DNA from: Candidatus Pseudomonas phytovorans
Lineage (GTDB): Bacteria; Pseudomonadota; Gammaproteobacteria; Pseudomonadales; Pseudomonadaceae
Direction: 5' to 3'
DNA: 64,000 nt
Assembly (NCBI GenBank): GCA_029202525.1
Contig: CP119325.1
Coordinates: forward strand, 1,772,001-1,836,000
Under the pieces are notes generated by a model, which saw only the letters and a list, made by a program, of their open reading frames with translations, had not been told where the DNA came from and searched no databases. A program made the translations under genes and the position numbers. This document shows positions 34,477-42,802 of this stretch, in pieces (the stretch's first letter is position 1; every line of letters starts with the position of its first letter).

Positions 34477-35001
34477 TCAGAGCTTTCCTTGACGACGTGA
34501 GTGGGCGGAGCCCGGGCGCAGGCGATTGTACAAGGCCAGCAGCAGTCCGAGCAGTAGCAACGCGCCGGGGGCCAGGCTGGCCAGGTGCAGGCCGGCGAAC
34601 TCGGCCAGCCCTTGGCGGCTGGCGCCGAGCAGCAGGCAGATGGCGAGCACAGCGCCAAGGTGCCGGGCGAGCAGGCGCCAGCGACCCTGGCTGGGAAGCA
34701 GGTGGTCGTAGGCCAGGCATGGCAGGCAAAGCAGCGCGGGATAGTGGCCAAGGGCAATGGCCAGTGGCAGCAGCCACGCACGCAGGGCCAGCTGCAGGCA
34801 GCTGGCCAGGGCGGCCAGCAACAGCAGGCTGGCTAACACGTATGCCCAGCTGGCCAGTCGCTGGCGCAAGGGGGCCAGCAACAGCTGGTGCAGGCTGCTC
34901 ATCACGATCGCGCACAAGCTGATGGCGGCGCCCTCGCGTAGCGTGCCGGTGGCGCCCAGTAAGGGGACAAGGCTTGCCGCCAGCCAGTAGACGCTATTCA
35001 T
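34477..35001 (-). CDS. rnfE: RnfE-like membrane subunit, divergent
   Basis: 174 residues with about five membrane helices. It aligns only loosely with RnfE/RsxE (usually near 230 residues). The region that normally reads LLGLCPLLA, with a cluster-ligand Cys, reads LLGATGTLRE here. Context (overlap with RnfG and position before nth) supports the assignment. Without the usual cysteines and length, its electron-transfer role is doubtful. Confidence 0.65.
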   Translation of the reverse strand: MNSVYWLAASLVPLLGATGTLREGAAISLCAIVMSSLHQLLLAPLRQRLASWAYVLASLLLLAALASCLQLALRAWLLPLAIALGHYPALLCLPCLAYDHLLPSQGRWRLLARHLGAVLAICLLLGASRQGLAEFAGLHLASLAPGALLLLGLLLALYNRLRPGSAHSRRQGKL

Positions 35002-35596
35002 GCGAGGTGCCCTCTAACAGCATGCTGCGCTGCTCATCGAAATAGCTCAGGGCTTCCTGTAAGGCTGTGATCACTGCCCGTGAGGTCACGGTTGCGCCGG
35101 CCAGTTGGTCAAAGTCACCCTGGTCCCGCTTCAGCGCCCAGTGGTCGCCCAACTGACGGTTGGCAAACTGCCCCAGCCAGTGCACCTGCGGGTCTCCCAA
35201 GCGTGCACCCAGCCCCGGGCTTTCCTGTTGCTCAACCACTTGGCTGCCGATCAGCCTGCCGTCGGTGGCGATGGCAATGCTCAGCACGATAGGCCCGGCG
35301 TAGCCTTGGGCCTGGGTGATCAGGATGACTGCGGTTGGCTCACCTGCCCGCGTGGCCCGGTAGGCTGCCAGGATACGACTGTTTGGCCGCTGTGCGGCGG
35401 GCCTTGGCAGGGGCGTGTCCAGTGGTTGGTTGTCGTAACTGCCTTCAGGCAGCACTGCCAGTCGCTGGCGGCTTTGCAGTTGCTTCTCGGCGCTGGCGAT
35501 GGCGGTACTGGTCCATTGTCGCCACGTCAGCGTGGCAGACACAGCCAGTGCCCCAGTCAGCAGCAGCAGGCCTGCATCACGCGCCAGGCGGCTCAT
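34994..35596 (-). CDS. rnfG: RnfG-like FMN subunit
   Basis: 200 residues: an N-terminal membrane anchor (about 7-24) and a periplasmic FMN-binding domain. The flavinylation motif is AGATVTS, with Thr171 as the likely covalent FMN site. SPGLGARLGDPQV is another family hallmark. It overlaps both neighbours by a few bases. In Rnf complexes this subunit relays electrons on the outer face of the membrane. Confidence 0.8.
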   Translation of the reverse strand: MSRLARDAGLLLLTGALAVSATLTWRQWTSTAIASAEKQLQSRQRLAVLPEGSYDNQPLDTPLPRPAAQRPNSRILAAYRATRAGEPTAVILITQAQGYAGPIVLSIAIATDGRLIGSQVVEQQESPGLGARLGDPQVHWLGQFANRQLGDHWALKRDQGDFDQLAGATVTSRAVITALQEALSYFDEQRSMLLEGTSHE

Positions 35597-36567
35597 CGGG
35601 CGGCCTGCTGACGCTGCAAGGCCAGGCGCTCAAGGCAGGGAACCATGAGGTTCATCAGCAGGATCGCGAATGCCGTGCCATCGGGGTAATTGCCCCAGGT
35701 GCGGATCAGGTAGATCAGCAGCCCTGCTCCCAAGCCGAAGCACAGCCTGGCCCACTCGTTTCTGGGGCCGGAGACGGGCTCGGTGGCAATGAAGAACGCC
35801 GCTAGCATGGTCGACCCGGAGAACAGGTGCAGCAAGGGTGAGCCGTTGGAGTCCGACCCCGAACCGTTCCAGCCCAACAGGCTGAACACGAACAACCCTG
35901 CCAGCAAGCCCGCAGGCGCATGCCAGCTGATCACCTTACGCTGCAGCAGGAACAGGCCGCCGACCAGGAACGCCAGGTTGGCCCATTCACTGCCCCTCCC
36001 GCCGATACTGCCGAAGCCGGGGTGACTGGCGAACAGCTCGTCAATGGTGAGGCTGCGGTTGTGCCGCAGGCCGTCGAGCAGCGTAGGCCGGGCCCAGGCA
36101 TCAATGTGTTCGCCACCCGCAAACACCTGCTGCAGGCTTTCCAGCAGGCCGGGTGCAGGCCCTGGCCAATGGTTCATCTGCAACGGAAAACTCAGCAACA
36201 CGAAGGCATAACCGACCATGGCCGGGTTGAACAGGTTGCGTCCGACACCGCCAAAGGCCTGCTTGCCGATGCCGATGGCAACGCTCGTGGCGACCACCGG
36301 CAACCACCACGGGGCCAGGGTGGGTAGGGCGCACGCCAGCAAGACGGCGGTTACCAGTGCGCTGCCGTCGTTAAGCGCAGGCTTCAGCGGTTGCGCACGC
36401 ATTGCCAGCAGCAGGCCTTCGCACAGCAAGGCGCCACTGGTGCAGAGCAACAGGTTCAGCAGAAAACCCCAGCCGTGCAGCCAAAGCAGTGCCAGCAGGC
36501 CAGGTGTACAGGCCAGCAAGACCAGGCCCATGCTGGTGCGTAGTCGCGGGTCGGGGGCAGTACTCAT
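35593..36567 (-). CDS. rnfD: RnfD-like membrane FMN subunit
   Basis: 324 residues with about nine membrane helices, somewhat shorter than the usual 350. The FMN attachment motif is SGSTMLAAFF with Thr253. GIGKQAFGGVGRNLFNPAMVGYAF is the typical NqrB/RnfD segment (given here only to show the family: key residues Gly-Gly-x-Gly-x-Asn-x-Phe-Asn-Pro). It overlaps RnfA-like and RnfG-like genes by four bases each, so all are translated together. Confidence 0.82.
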   Translation of the reverse strand: MSTAPDPRLRTSMGLVLLACTPGLLALLWLHGWGFLLNLLLCTSGALLCEGLLLAMRAQPLKPALNDGSALVTAVLLACALPTLAPWWLPVVATSVAIGIGKQAFGGVGRNLFNPAMVGYAFVLLSFPLQMNHWPGPAPGLLESLQQVFAGGEHIDAWARPTLLDGLRHNRSLTIDELFASHPGFGSIGGRGSEWANLAFLVGGLFLLQRKVISWHAPAGLLAGLFVFSLLGWNGSGSDSNGSPLLHLFSGSTMLAAFFIATEPVSGPRNEWARLCFGLGAGLLIYLIRTWGNYPDGTAFAILLMNLMVPCLERLALQRQQAAR

Positions 36568-37112
36568 TGGGCAAACAATCCATTGAAGCCGGAAAACGCC
36601 ATGGCCATTACCCCAGCACCGATCAATTCGATGGGCAGGCCGCGCAGTACGCCGGGGATGTCGGCATGGGCAGTGCGCTGGCGCAGGTCGGTGAGCAAGA
36701 CCAGCGCCAGCCAGAAGCCGCCACCTGCCAGCAGGGCTTGCAGCAGTATGGCTGGCCAGCTGCTGTCATCGTTGGCCTGTTGCAGCGCCAGCCCCAGCGC
36801 TGCGGCATTGCTCAAGAGCAGGGCTGGCAACCCCGTAACGGGCCAGGCCGGGCGCCATTTGGCCAGCAGCCACGGCACGCCCCATGCGAGCAATGCCAGC
36901 CATGGCAATAACACGAACAGTGCAAGGTCGTGAATGTGCAGCGGAGCAAGCACCCCTCGCACCAGCAACTGAGCCCCGATCACGCCCAGCGCAATGCATA
37001 GCGCGCAGGCCAGGCCGTGCACATGCAGCTGCAGCCTGGGGGCTGACGGTTGTAGCAGGCACAGGTGATTGACCAGCGCGGCGCTGATCAGGACCAGGAT
37101 GTAGTCGCTCAT
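36564..37112 (-). CDS. rnfA: RnfA-like membrane subunit, divergent
   Basis: 182 residues with about six membrane helices. The N-terminus (MSDYILVLISAALVN) and C-terminus (GLPIELIGAGVMAMAFSGFN) match RnfA. However, the two conserved cysteines that share a [2Fe-2S] cluster with RnfE are missing: GLCP is replaced by PSAP and TTNCAVLG by LLSNAAALG. It is the first gene of the set; RnfB and RnfC, usually next, are absent. The start at 37112 is preferred to 37181. Confidence 0.72.
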   Translation of the reverse strand: MSDYILVLISAALVNHLCLLQPSAPRLQLHVHGLACALCIALGVIGAQLLVRGVLAPLHIHDLALFVLLPWLALLAWGVPWLLAKWRPAWPVTGLPALLLSNAAALGLALQQANDDSSWPAILLQALLAGGGFWLALVLLTDLRQRTAHADIPGVLRGLPIELIGAGVMAMAFSGFNGLFAQ

Positions 37113-37200
37113 GAGAAGACGATAGCCGGGAATGGGGGTGATTGTCCGGCAATCAAGGCGCAGAAGGAACTGCCCCGGCACGAGGGCCGGGGCAGGGGCG

Positions 37201-39240
37201 TTACTTGATGCGCTGGCCTGGCTTGGCGCCGCTGTCCGGGCTCAGCAGGTAGATTTCTTCACCGCCGGGGCCTGCGGCCATGACCATGCCCTCGGACACA
37301 CCAAAGCGCATCTTCCGTGGCTTGAGGTTGGCAACCATCATGGTCAGGCGGCCCTCCAGCTTGGACGGGTCGGGGTAAGCCGACTTGATGCCGGAGAACA
37401 CGTTGCGGCGCTCGTCACCGATGTCCAGGGTCAGTTGCAGCAGCTTGTCGGCACCTGCTACGGCTTCGGCCTTGACGATCAGTGCCACGCGCAGGTCAAC
37501 GGCAGCAAAGGTGTCGAACTCGATTTCTGCCGACAGCGGGTCCTTGGTGAGCTCGCCATTGCCCGCGGGGGCCTTGGCTTCGGCGGCCAGCAGGTCTTCC
37601 TTGCTGGCGGCGACCATGGCTTCGACCTTGGCCAGTTCGATGCGGCTCATCAGTGCCTTGAACGGGTTCAGCTGGTGGTTTTCCAGACGCGACTGGTGGT
37701 CGGTCCAGGCCAGCGGGGCAACATTGAGGAAGGTCTCCGCATCGACGGCCAGCACCGGAAGCACTGGCTTGAGGAAGATAACCAGCTGGCGGAACAGGTT
37801 GATGCCCTGGGCGCAGATCGCCTGCACTTCGTCCTGCTTGCCTTCCTGCTTGGCCAGCGACCACGGTGCCTTGTCGGCAATCCAGGCGTTGGCGCGGTCG
37901 GCCAGCGCCATGATCTCGCGCATGGCACGGCCGAAGTCGCGGCCCTCGTAGGCTTCGGCGATCGACGGGGCTGCGGCCAGGAAGGCCTCGGTCAGCTCCG
38001 GTGCGGCATCGCCAGTCACCATCACGCCTTCATTGCCTTTGTGGATGAACCCGGCGCAGCGGCTGGCGATGTTGACCACCTTGCCAACCAGGTCGGAATT
38101 GACCTTCTGCACGAAGTCTTCCAGGTTCAGGTCCAGGTCGTCGACGCCACGGCCCAGCTTGGCCGCGTAGTAGTAACGCAGGTATTCCGGCTGCAGGTGG
38201 TCAAGGTAGGTGCGGGCCTTGATGAAGGTGCCGCGCGACTTGGACATCTTGGCGCCGTTGACGGTCAGGTAGCCGTGCACGTTGACTGCGGTCGGCTTGC
38301 GGAAGCCGGCGCCTTCGAGCATGGCGGGCCAGAACAGGGCGTGGAAGTTGACGATGTCCTTGCCGATGAAGTGGTACAGCTCGGCTTTGGAGTCTTCCTT
38401 CCAGAAGGCATCAAAGTCCAGCTCGGGGCGGCGTGCGCACAGGTTCTTGAAACTGGCCATGTAGCCGATGGGCGCGTCCAGCCACACGTAGAAGTACTTG
38501 CCCGGTTCGCCCGGGATTTCAAAGCCGAAGTACGGCGCATCACGGGAGATATCCCACTCCTGCAGGCCGGAATCCAGCCACTCGGCCAGCTTGTTGGCCA
38601 CTGCGTCCTGCAGGGTGCCGCTGCGGGTCCACTGCTGCAGCATGGCCTGAAAGTCTGGCAGCTTGAAGAAGAAGTGCTGGGAATCACGCAGTACCGGGGT
38701 GGCACCGGAAATCGCCGACTTGGGGTTCTTCAGCTCGGTCGGCGCGTAAGTGGCGCCGCATTTCTCACAGTTGTCGCCGTACTGGTCTTCGGCCGCGCAC
38801 TTGGGGCAGGTGCCCTTGATGAAACGGTCGGCCAGGAACATGCCCTTTTCCGGGTCGAAGTACTGGGTAACCGAACGGGTGGCGATGTGCCCGGCTTCAC
38901 GCAGGCGCGTGTAGATCAGGCTCGACAGTTCGCGGTTTTCTTCGCTGTGGGTGGAGTGGAAATTGTCGAAGTCCACCAGGAAGTCGGCGAAGTCGCCGCT
39001 GTGCTCGGCCTGAACGTTGGCGATCAGCTGCTCCGGGGTGATGCCTTCCTTTTCGGCGCGCAGCATGATGGCCGAGCCGTGGGCGTCGTCGGCGCAGACG
39101 TAGATGCACTGGTTGCCGCGCATTTTCTGGAAGCGGACCCACATGTCTGTCTGGATGTACTCGAGCATATGGCCTAGATGGATTGATCCATTGGCATAGG
39201 GCAGGGCGCTGGTGACGAGAATCTGACGTGGCTCGGACAT
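37201..39240 (-). CDS. metG: MetG, methionyl-tRNA synthetase
   Basis: 679 residues. The HIGH-like motif is SIHLGH, the zinc knuckle has CPKC and CEKC, KMSKSRGTF is the KMSKS loop, and a C-terminal EMAP/Trbp111-like tRNA-binding dimerisation domain starts near residue 575. It charges tRNA(Met). The start at 39240 gives the family N-terminus. It is divergent from apbC, as in many gammaproteobacteria. Confidence 0.96.
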   Translation of the reverse strand: MSEPRQILVTSALPYANGSIHLGHMLEYIQTDMWVRFQKMRGNQCIYVCADDAHGSAIMLRAEKEGITPEQLIANVQAEHSGDFADFLVDFDNFHSTHSEENRELSSLIYTRLREAGHIATRSVTQYFDPEKGMFLADRFIKGTCPKCAAEDQYGDNCEKCGATYAPTELKNPKSAISGATPVLRDSQHFFFKLPDFQAMLQQWTRSGTLQDAVANKLAEWLDSGLQEWDISRDAPYFGFEIPGEPGKYFYVWLDAPIGYMASFKNLCARRPELDFDAFWKEDSKAELYHFIGKDIVNFHALFWPAMLEGAGFRKPTAVNVHGYLTVNGAKMSKSRGTFIKARTYLDHLQPEYLRYYYAAKLGRGVDDLDLNLEDFVQKVNSDLVGKVVNIASRCAGFIHKGNEGVMVTGDAAPELTEAFLAAAPSIAEAYEGRDFGRAMREIMALADRANAWIADKAPWSLAKQEGKQDEVQAICAQGINLFRQLVIFLKPVLPVLAVDAETFLNVAPLAWTDHQSRLENHQLNPFKALMSRIELAKVEAMVAASKEDLLAAEAKAPAGNGELTKDPLSAEIEFDTFAAVDLRVALIVKAEAVAGADKLLQLTLDIGDERRNVFSGIKSAYPDPSKLEGRLTMMVANLKPRKMRFGVSEGMVMAAGPGGEEIYLLSPDSGAKPGQRIK

Positions 39241-39398
39241 GGTGGCTCGGCTACTTATCTGGCTACGGGGTAAAAATGAGGGTGATCGGCCACTATAAAG
39301 GGCTGGCGAAGATATTTCACCCAGCAGAAGCATATGCTGACGATTGACGGGTTAGGATAGGCGCCTGTTTTACATTAAGTTTGCCAATGGGAGTCTCC

Positions 39399-40493
39399 AT
39401 GAGTGCCGTCACCCGTGCCGCCGTCGAAGGCGTGCTTCGCCAGTACACCGACCCCTACCTGAACCAGGACCCGGTCAGCGCCGGTTGCGTGCGCGCCATC
39501 GATATCCAGGGCGGGCAGGTCAGCGTGCAATTGCAGTTGGGGTATGCCGCCGGGCTGTTCAAGAACGGCTGGGCCCAGGTGCTGCAGACCGCCATCGGCA
39601 ACGTTGAGGGTGTCAGCAGCGCCCTGGTGTCAATCGATTGCCAGGTGGCCGCGCACAAGGCCCAGGCCCAGGTGCCGGCCTTGGCCGGTGTCAGGAACAT
39701 CATCGCCGTAGCCTCGGGCAAAGGTGGTGTTGGCAAGTCGACCACTGCCGCCAACCTGGCCTTGGCGCTGGCACGCGAAGGCGCGCGGGTGGGTATTCTC
39801 GATGCCGACATCTACGGCCCAAGCCAGGGCGTGATGTTCGGTATCGCCGAAGGCACCCGCCCGCAGATCCGTGAGCAGAAGTGGTTTGTGCCGATCAAGG
39901 CCCATGGTGTGGAAGTCATGTCCATGGCGTTCCTCACCGACGACAACACGCCGATGGTCTGGCGTGGCCCGATGGTCTCCGGCGCGCTGTTGCAACTGGT
40001 GACCCAGACCGCCTGGGACGACCTGGACTACCTGGTGATCGACATGCCCCCGGGCACCGGCGATATTCAGTTGACCCTGGCGCAGAAGGTACCGGTGGCC
40101 GGTTCGGTGATCGTGACCACTCCGCAGGACCTGGCGTTGCTGGATGCCAAGAAAGGCGTGGAGATGTTCCGCAAGGTCAACATCCCGGTGCTGGGTGTGG
40201 TCGAAAACATGGCCGTGCATATCTGTTCGAACTGCGGTCATGCCGAGCACCTGTTCGGCGAAGGCGGCGGCGAGAAGCTGGCTAGCCAGTATGGTGTCGA
40301 CCTGCTGGCATCGCTGCCGTTGTCGATGCTGATCCGCGAGCAGGCCGACAGCGGCAAGCCCACGGCGATTGCCGAGCCGGAAAGCCAGATTGCCATGGTC
40401 TATCAGGAGCTGGCCCGCCAGGTGGGCGCGCGGATCGTGCTGCAGGAAGCGGCGGCGCCAGCGATGCCGAGCATTACCATCAGCGAAGACTGA
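39399..40493 (+). CDS. apbC: ApbC/Mrp, iron-sulfur cluster carrier ATPase
   Basis: 364 residues. An N-terminal MIP18-like domain (to about 85) precedes the P-loop ATPase with the deviant Walker A GKGGVGKSTT and the cluster-binding CSNCGH near residue 275. It binds and transfers [4Fe-4S] clusters. ATG 39399 has GGGAG upstream. A REP pair and a terminator follow. Confidence 0.94.
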   Translation: MSAVTRAAVEGVLRQYTDPYLNQDPVSAGCVRAIDIQGGQVSVQLQLGYAAGLFKNGWAQVLQTAIGNVEGVSSALVSIDCQVAAHKAQAQVPALAGVRNIIAVASGKGGVGKSTTAANLALALAREGARVGILDADIYGPSQGVMFGIAEGTRPQIREQKWFVPIKAHGVEVMSMAFLTDDNTPMVWRGPMVSGALLQLVTQTAWDDLDYLVIDMPPGTGDIQLTLAQKVPVAGSVIVTTPQDLALLDAKKGVEMFRKVNIPVLGVVENMAVHICSNCGHAEHLFGEGGGEKLASQYGVDLLASLPLSMLIREQADSGKPTAIAEPESQIAMVYQELARQVGARIVLQEAAAPAMPSITISED

Positions 40494-40510
40494 CCTGCCG
40501 GACCGAGTCG

Positions 40511-40614
40511 CCTGCTTCGCGGGCTTGCCCGCTCCCACAGGGACTGCACAGCACTTGAGGCTTGCGCAGCCCTTGTGGGAGCGGGCAAGCCCGCGAAGAA
40601 GCCAGCGCCGATTT
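40511..40614. repeat. pair of inverted REP elements (BIME-like)
   Basis: One copy runs as GCTTCGCGGGCTTGCCCGCT (40514 on) and the other, inverted, as GTGGGAGCGGGCAAGCCCGC (40575 on). They flank about 34 unrelated bases. The second copy and its 3' flank equal the REP at 3591. Confidence 0.85.
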
Positions 40615-40626
40615 TCAGTCAGGCAT

Positions 40627-40657
40627 AAAAAAACCCGCCAGAAGGCGGGTTTTTTTG
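40627..40657. terminator. bidirectional terminator apbC / cold-shock gene
   Basis: AAAAAAACCCGCC-agaa-GGCGGGTTTTTTT between convergent genes. Confidence 0.92.
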
Positions 40658-40679
40658 AAAGCGAGGAAGCTAAATCGAC

Positions 40680-40889
40680 TTAGGCGATTTGAACTTCTTC
40701 AGCCTGCATGCCTTTCTGGCCGCGGGTAGCGACGAAAGTAACAGCCTGGCCTTCTTTCAGGGTTTTGAAGCCGTCAGCTTGGATGGCTTTGAAGTGCACG
40801 AACAGGTCGTCGCCCGACTGAGGGGTGATGAAGCCGTAGCCTTTCTCATCGTTGAACCACTTAACGGTACCGTTTTGACGGTTGGACAT
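40680..40889 (-). CDS. cold-shock-domain protein
   Basis: 69 residues, a single cold-shock domain. RNP1 reads KGYGFITP and RNP2 DLFVHFKAI, with the nucleic-acid-facing Phe and His residues intact. It binds single-stranded RNA/DNA and works as an RNA chaperone. AAGGAGA precedes ATG 40889; a longer frame to 40952 lies in the leader. Whether it is cold-induced cannot be told from sequence. Confidence 0.93.
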   Translation of the reverse strand: MSNRQNGTVKWFNDEKGYGFITPQSGDDLFVHFKAIQADGFKTLKEGQAVTFVATRGQKGMQAEEVQIA

Positions 40890-41217
40890 TTTTCTGTCTC
40901 CTTGGACAATTTGATTACGGTCAGGAAAAACCCTTCCCGGGACTGAGCGCAAAGAGAGCAGAAAATTCAGCGATGGTTCGATCTTGATCGTGCATCAAAC
41001 TAGAGATTCTCGGTGTCACGTGCAGCACAGTGGCGCCACCTTACCCCACTTTCCGCAACCTGCCAATGGTCTGAAGGTGCATTACGCAAATTCGGATCGA
41101 CGGCGGCTGCAGCCTCCGCCCGGCGCGGGATGCGGCATAGAACTTTAACCTGGGCGCAGGGACCGGTAAGATGCGGATCACGATTTTTACCACGCAACTC
41201 TTCAGGAAACTTCCGCC
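40890..41217. other. 328-base divergent region cold-shock gene / dcd
   Basis: No gene is supported. The cold-shock gene may have a long untranslated leader, as in csp genes. A short palindrome CGATCTTGATCG lies near 40978. AGGAA precedes dcd. Confidence 0.5.
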
Positions 41218-41784
41218 ATGAGCATCAAATCGGACAAGTGGATTCGCCGCATGGCGCAGGAACACGGCATGATCGAACCGTTCGTCGAGCGCCAGGTGCG
41301 CGGCGAGCAGGACAGCCGGGTCATTTCCTTCGGTGTCTCCAGCTACGGCTACGACGTGCGCTGCGCCGACGAATTCAAGGTTTTCACCAATATCAACTCG
41401 GCCACCGTCGACCCCAAGAACTTTGATGCCGGCAGCTTCGTCGACATCAAGAGCGACGTGTGCATCATCCCGCCGAACTCCTTCGCCCTGGCCCGCACCG
41501 TCGAGTACTTCCGCATTCCACGTGACGTGCTGACCATCTGCCTGGGCAAGAGCACCTACGCCCGTTGCGGCATCATCGTCAACGTCACCCCGCTCGAGCC
41601 TGAGTGGGAAGGCCATGTGACGCTGGAGTTCTCCAACACCACAACGCTGCCGGCGAAAATCTACGCCAACGAAGGCGTGGCACAGATGCTGTTCCTGCAG
41701 TCGGACGAAGAGTGCGAAGTGTCCTACAAGGACCGTGGCGGCAAATACCAGGGCCAGCGCGGCGTTACCCTGCCACGCACCTGA
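41218..41784 (+). CDS. dcd: Dcd, dCTP deaminase
   Basis: 188 residues. It contains GKSTYARCGIIVNVTPLEPE, with the active-site Glu, and the trimer-forming core typical of Dcd. It deaminates dCTP to dUTP for thymidylate synthesis. GTCSSYGYD-like N-terminal residues (VSSYGYDVRC) are normal. Followed by a hairpin and a small proline-rich gene. Confidence 0.95.
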   Translation: MSIKSDKWIRRMAQEHGMIEPFVERQVRGEQDSRVISFGVSSYGYDVRCADEFKVFTNINSATVDPKNFDAGSFVDIKSDVCIIPPNSFALARTVEYFRIPRDVLTICLGKSTYARCGIIVNVTPLEPEWEGHVTLEFSNTTTLPAKIYANEGVAQMLFLQSDEECEVSYKDRGGKYQGQRGVTLPRT

Positions 41785-41835
41785 GCCGACAAACGCGGGG
41801 AATTCCCCGTGCCTTTGGTACTCCAACGCAGTAAT

Positions 41836-41860
41836 GCCGGTGCGCATGATGTGCACCGGC
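41836..41860. terminator. hairpin after dcd
   Basis: GCCGGTGC-N9-GCACCGGC, eight perfect pairs, followed by CTTCGTC and no real T-run. It may limit read-through into the next small gene. Confidence 0.5.
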
Positions 41861-41878
41861 CTTCGTCAGGAGCAGCCA

Positions 41879-42106
41879 ATGAAACTCCATCCCGCAATCA
41901 GTGCCAAGCTGGCAGGCCTGCAGCCCAACCACGTCGGGTTGTTGCCCTGGTCACTGCTGGCGCACCCGCTGCCGATGCAGGCGGGGGGCGTGCCCCACCA
42001 GCCTGGTCCCGATACGCCCCAGCCACCGGAACCGGGTGAAACGCAACCCATGGAACCTGGTGAGCCAACCTTGCCGGACGAGCCGCCTCCAGCGCCTGTA
42101 GCGTGA
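41879..42106 (+). CDS. small proline-rich hypothetical protein
   Basis: 75 residues. The N-terminal half (MKLHPAISAKLAGLQPNHVG) is followed by a Pro/Glu/Gly-rich tail (PQPPEPGETQPMEPGEPTLP). No signal peptide or domain is recognised. ATG 41879 has GGAG seven bases upstream, the reason it is called. Downstream of dcd on the same strand and convergent with pdeM. Function unknown. Confidence 0.6.
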   Translation: MKLHPAISAKLAGLQPNHVGLLPWSLLAHPLPMQAGGVPHQPGPDTPQPPEPGETQPMEPGEPTLPDEPPPAPVA

Positions 42107-42112
42107 ACGCTG

Positions 42113-42763
42113 TCACAGCGGCCAGACGCGCCCTGCGCCAGCCAGGTATATCTGGCCTGAACCGCTTGGCGCGATGGTCCAGCCGCCGGTGAACTCACCG
42201 AATGCCGGTAGCAGGCTGACACCCTTGTCGATCACGAAGCATGGCAGGCGCAGGCGTTGACGGGCCTTGCCGCGCAGGACGAAAACCGGGTGCACATGGC
42301 CCGCCAGCACCGGCTGCGTCGCGTGCGGCACAGGTTCGTGCTGTAGCGCAAACGGCTCCAGCAGCCAAGGTTCGTCCTGCACCTCGATGCGCAGCGTCGC
42401 GGGTGGATCGCCAGCGTGGCGGTCATGATTGCCGCGTATCAGCACGATGTTGAGTTCTTCATGGCGCTCCCGCCATTGATGCACATTGGCCAGCGTTGCG
42501 GGTGCACGGGCCGTTCGGGCATGAAGAAAATCGCCCAGAATGACCAGTAGCTCACAGTCATAAGCGGCCAGCAAGGTATCAAGCCGGGCGAGGGTGGCCT
42601 CGGTAGTGCCACGTGGCACCGGTTGATGCAGGGCCCGATAGCTGGCGGCTTTGCCGATGTGCACATCGGCCACCAGCAGGGCGCGGCGAGCGGGCCAGTA
42701 GATGGCCTTTTCGGCGAGTAGCCAGAGTACTTCGCCGCAGTGCTGGATGGGCTGATGATTCAT
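42113..42763 (-). CDS. pdeM: PdeM, ligase-associated metallophosphoesterase
   Basis: 216 residues of the calcineurin-like phosphoesterase fold: ADVHIGK, LGDFLHAR, RGNHD and AGHVHPVF supply the metal ligands. It matches the ligase-associated DNA damage response endonuclease PdeM, found with an ATP-dependent ligase, exonuclease and Lhr-like helicase, all of which are upstream here on the same strand. Nuclease activity in repair is inferred from this association. Confidence 0.9.
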   Translation of the reverse strand: MNHQPIQHCGEVLWLLAEKAIYWPARRALLVADVHIGKAASYRALHQPVPRGTTEATLARLDTLLAAYDCELLVILGDFLHARTARAPATLANVHQWRERHEELNIVLIRGNHDRHAGDPPATLRIEVQDEPWLLEPFALQHEPVPHATQPVLAGHVHPVFVLRGKARQRLRLPCFVIDKGVSLLPAFGEFTGGWTIAPSGSGQIYLAGAGRVWPL

Positions 42764-42802
42764 TCAGGCCTAGTCCATTGCCGTCCTCTTAAACCACTCC
42801 AT

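Noticed and set aside
37132..39177. 681-residue plus-strand reading frame
   Set aside because: Antisense to metG, which has all its catalytic motifs.
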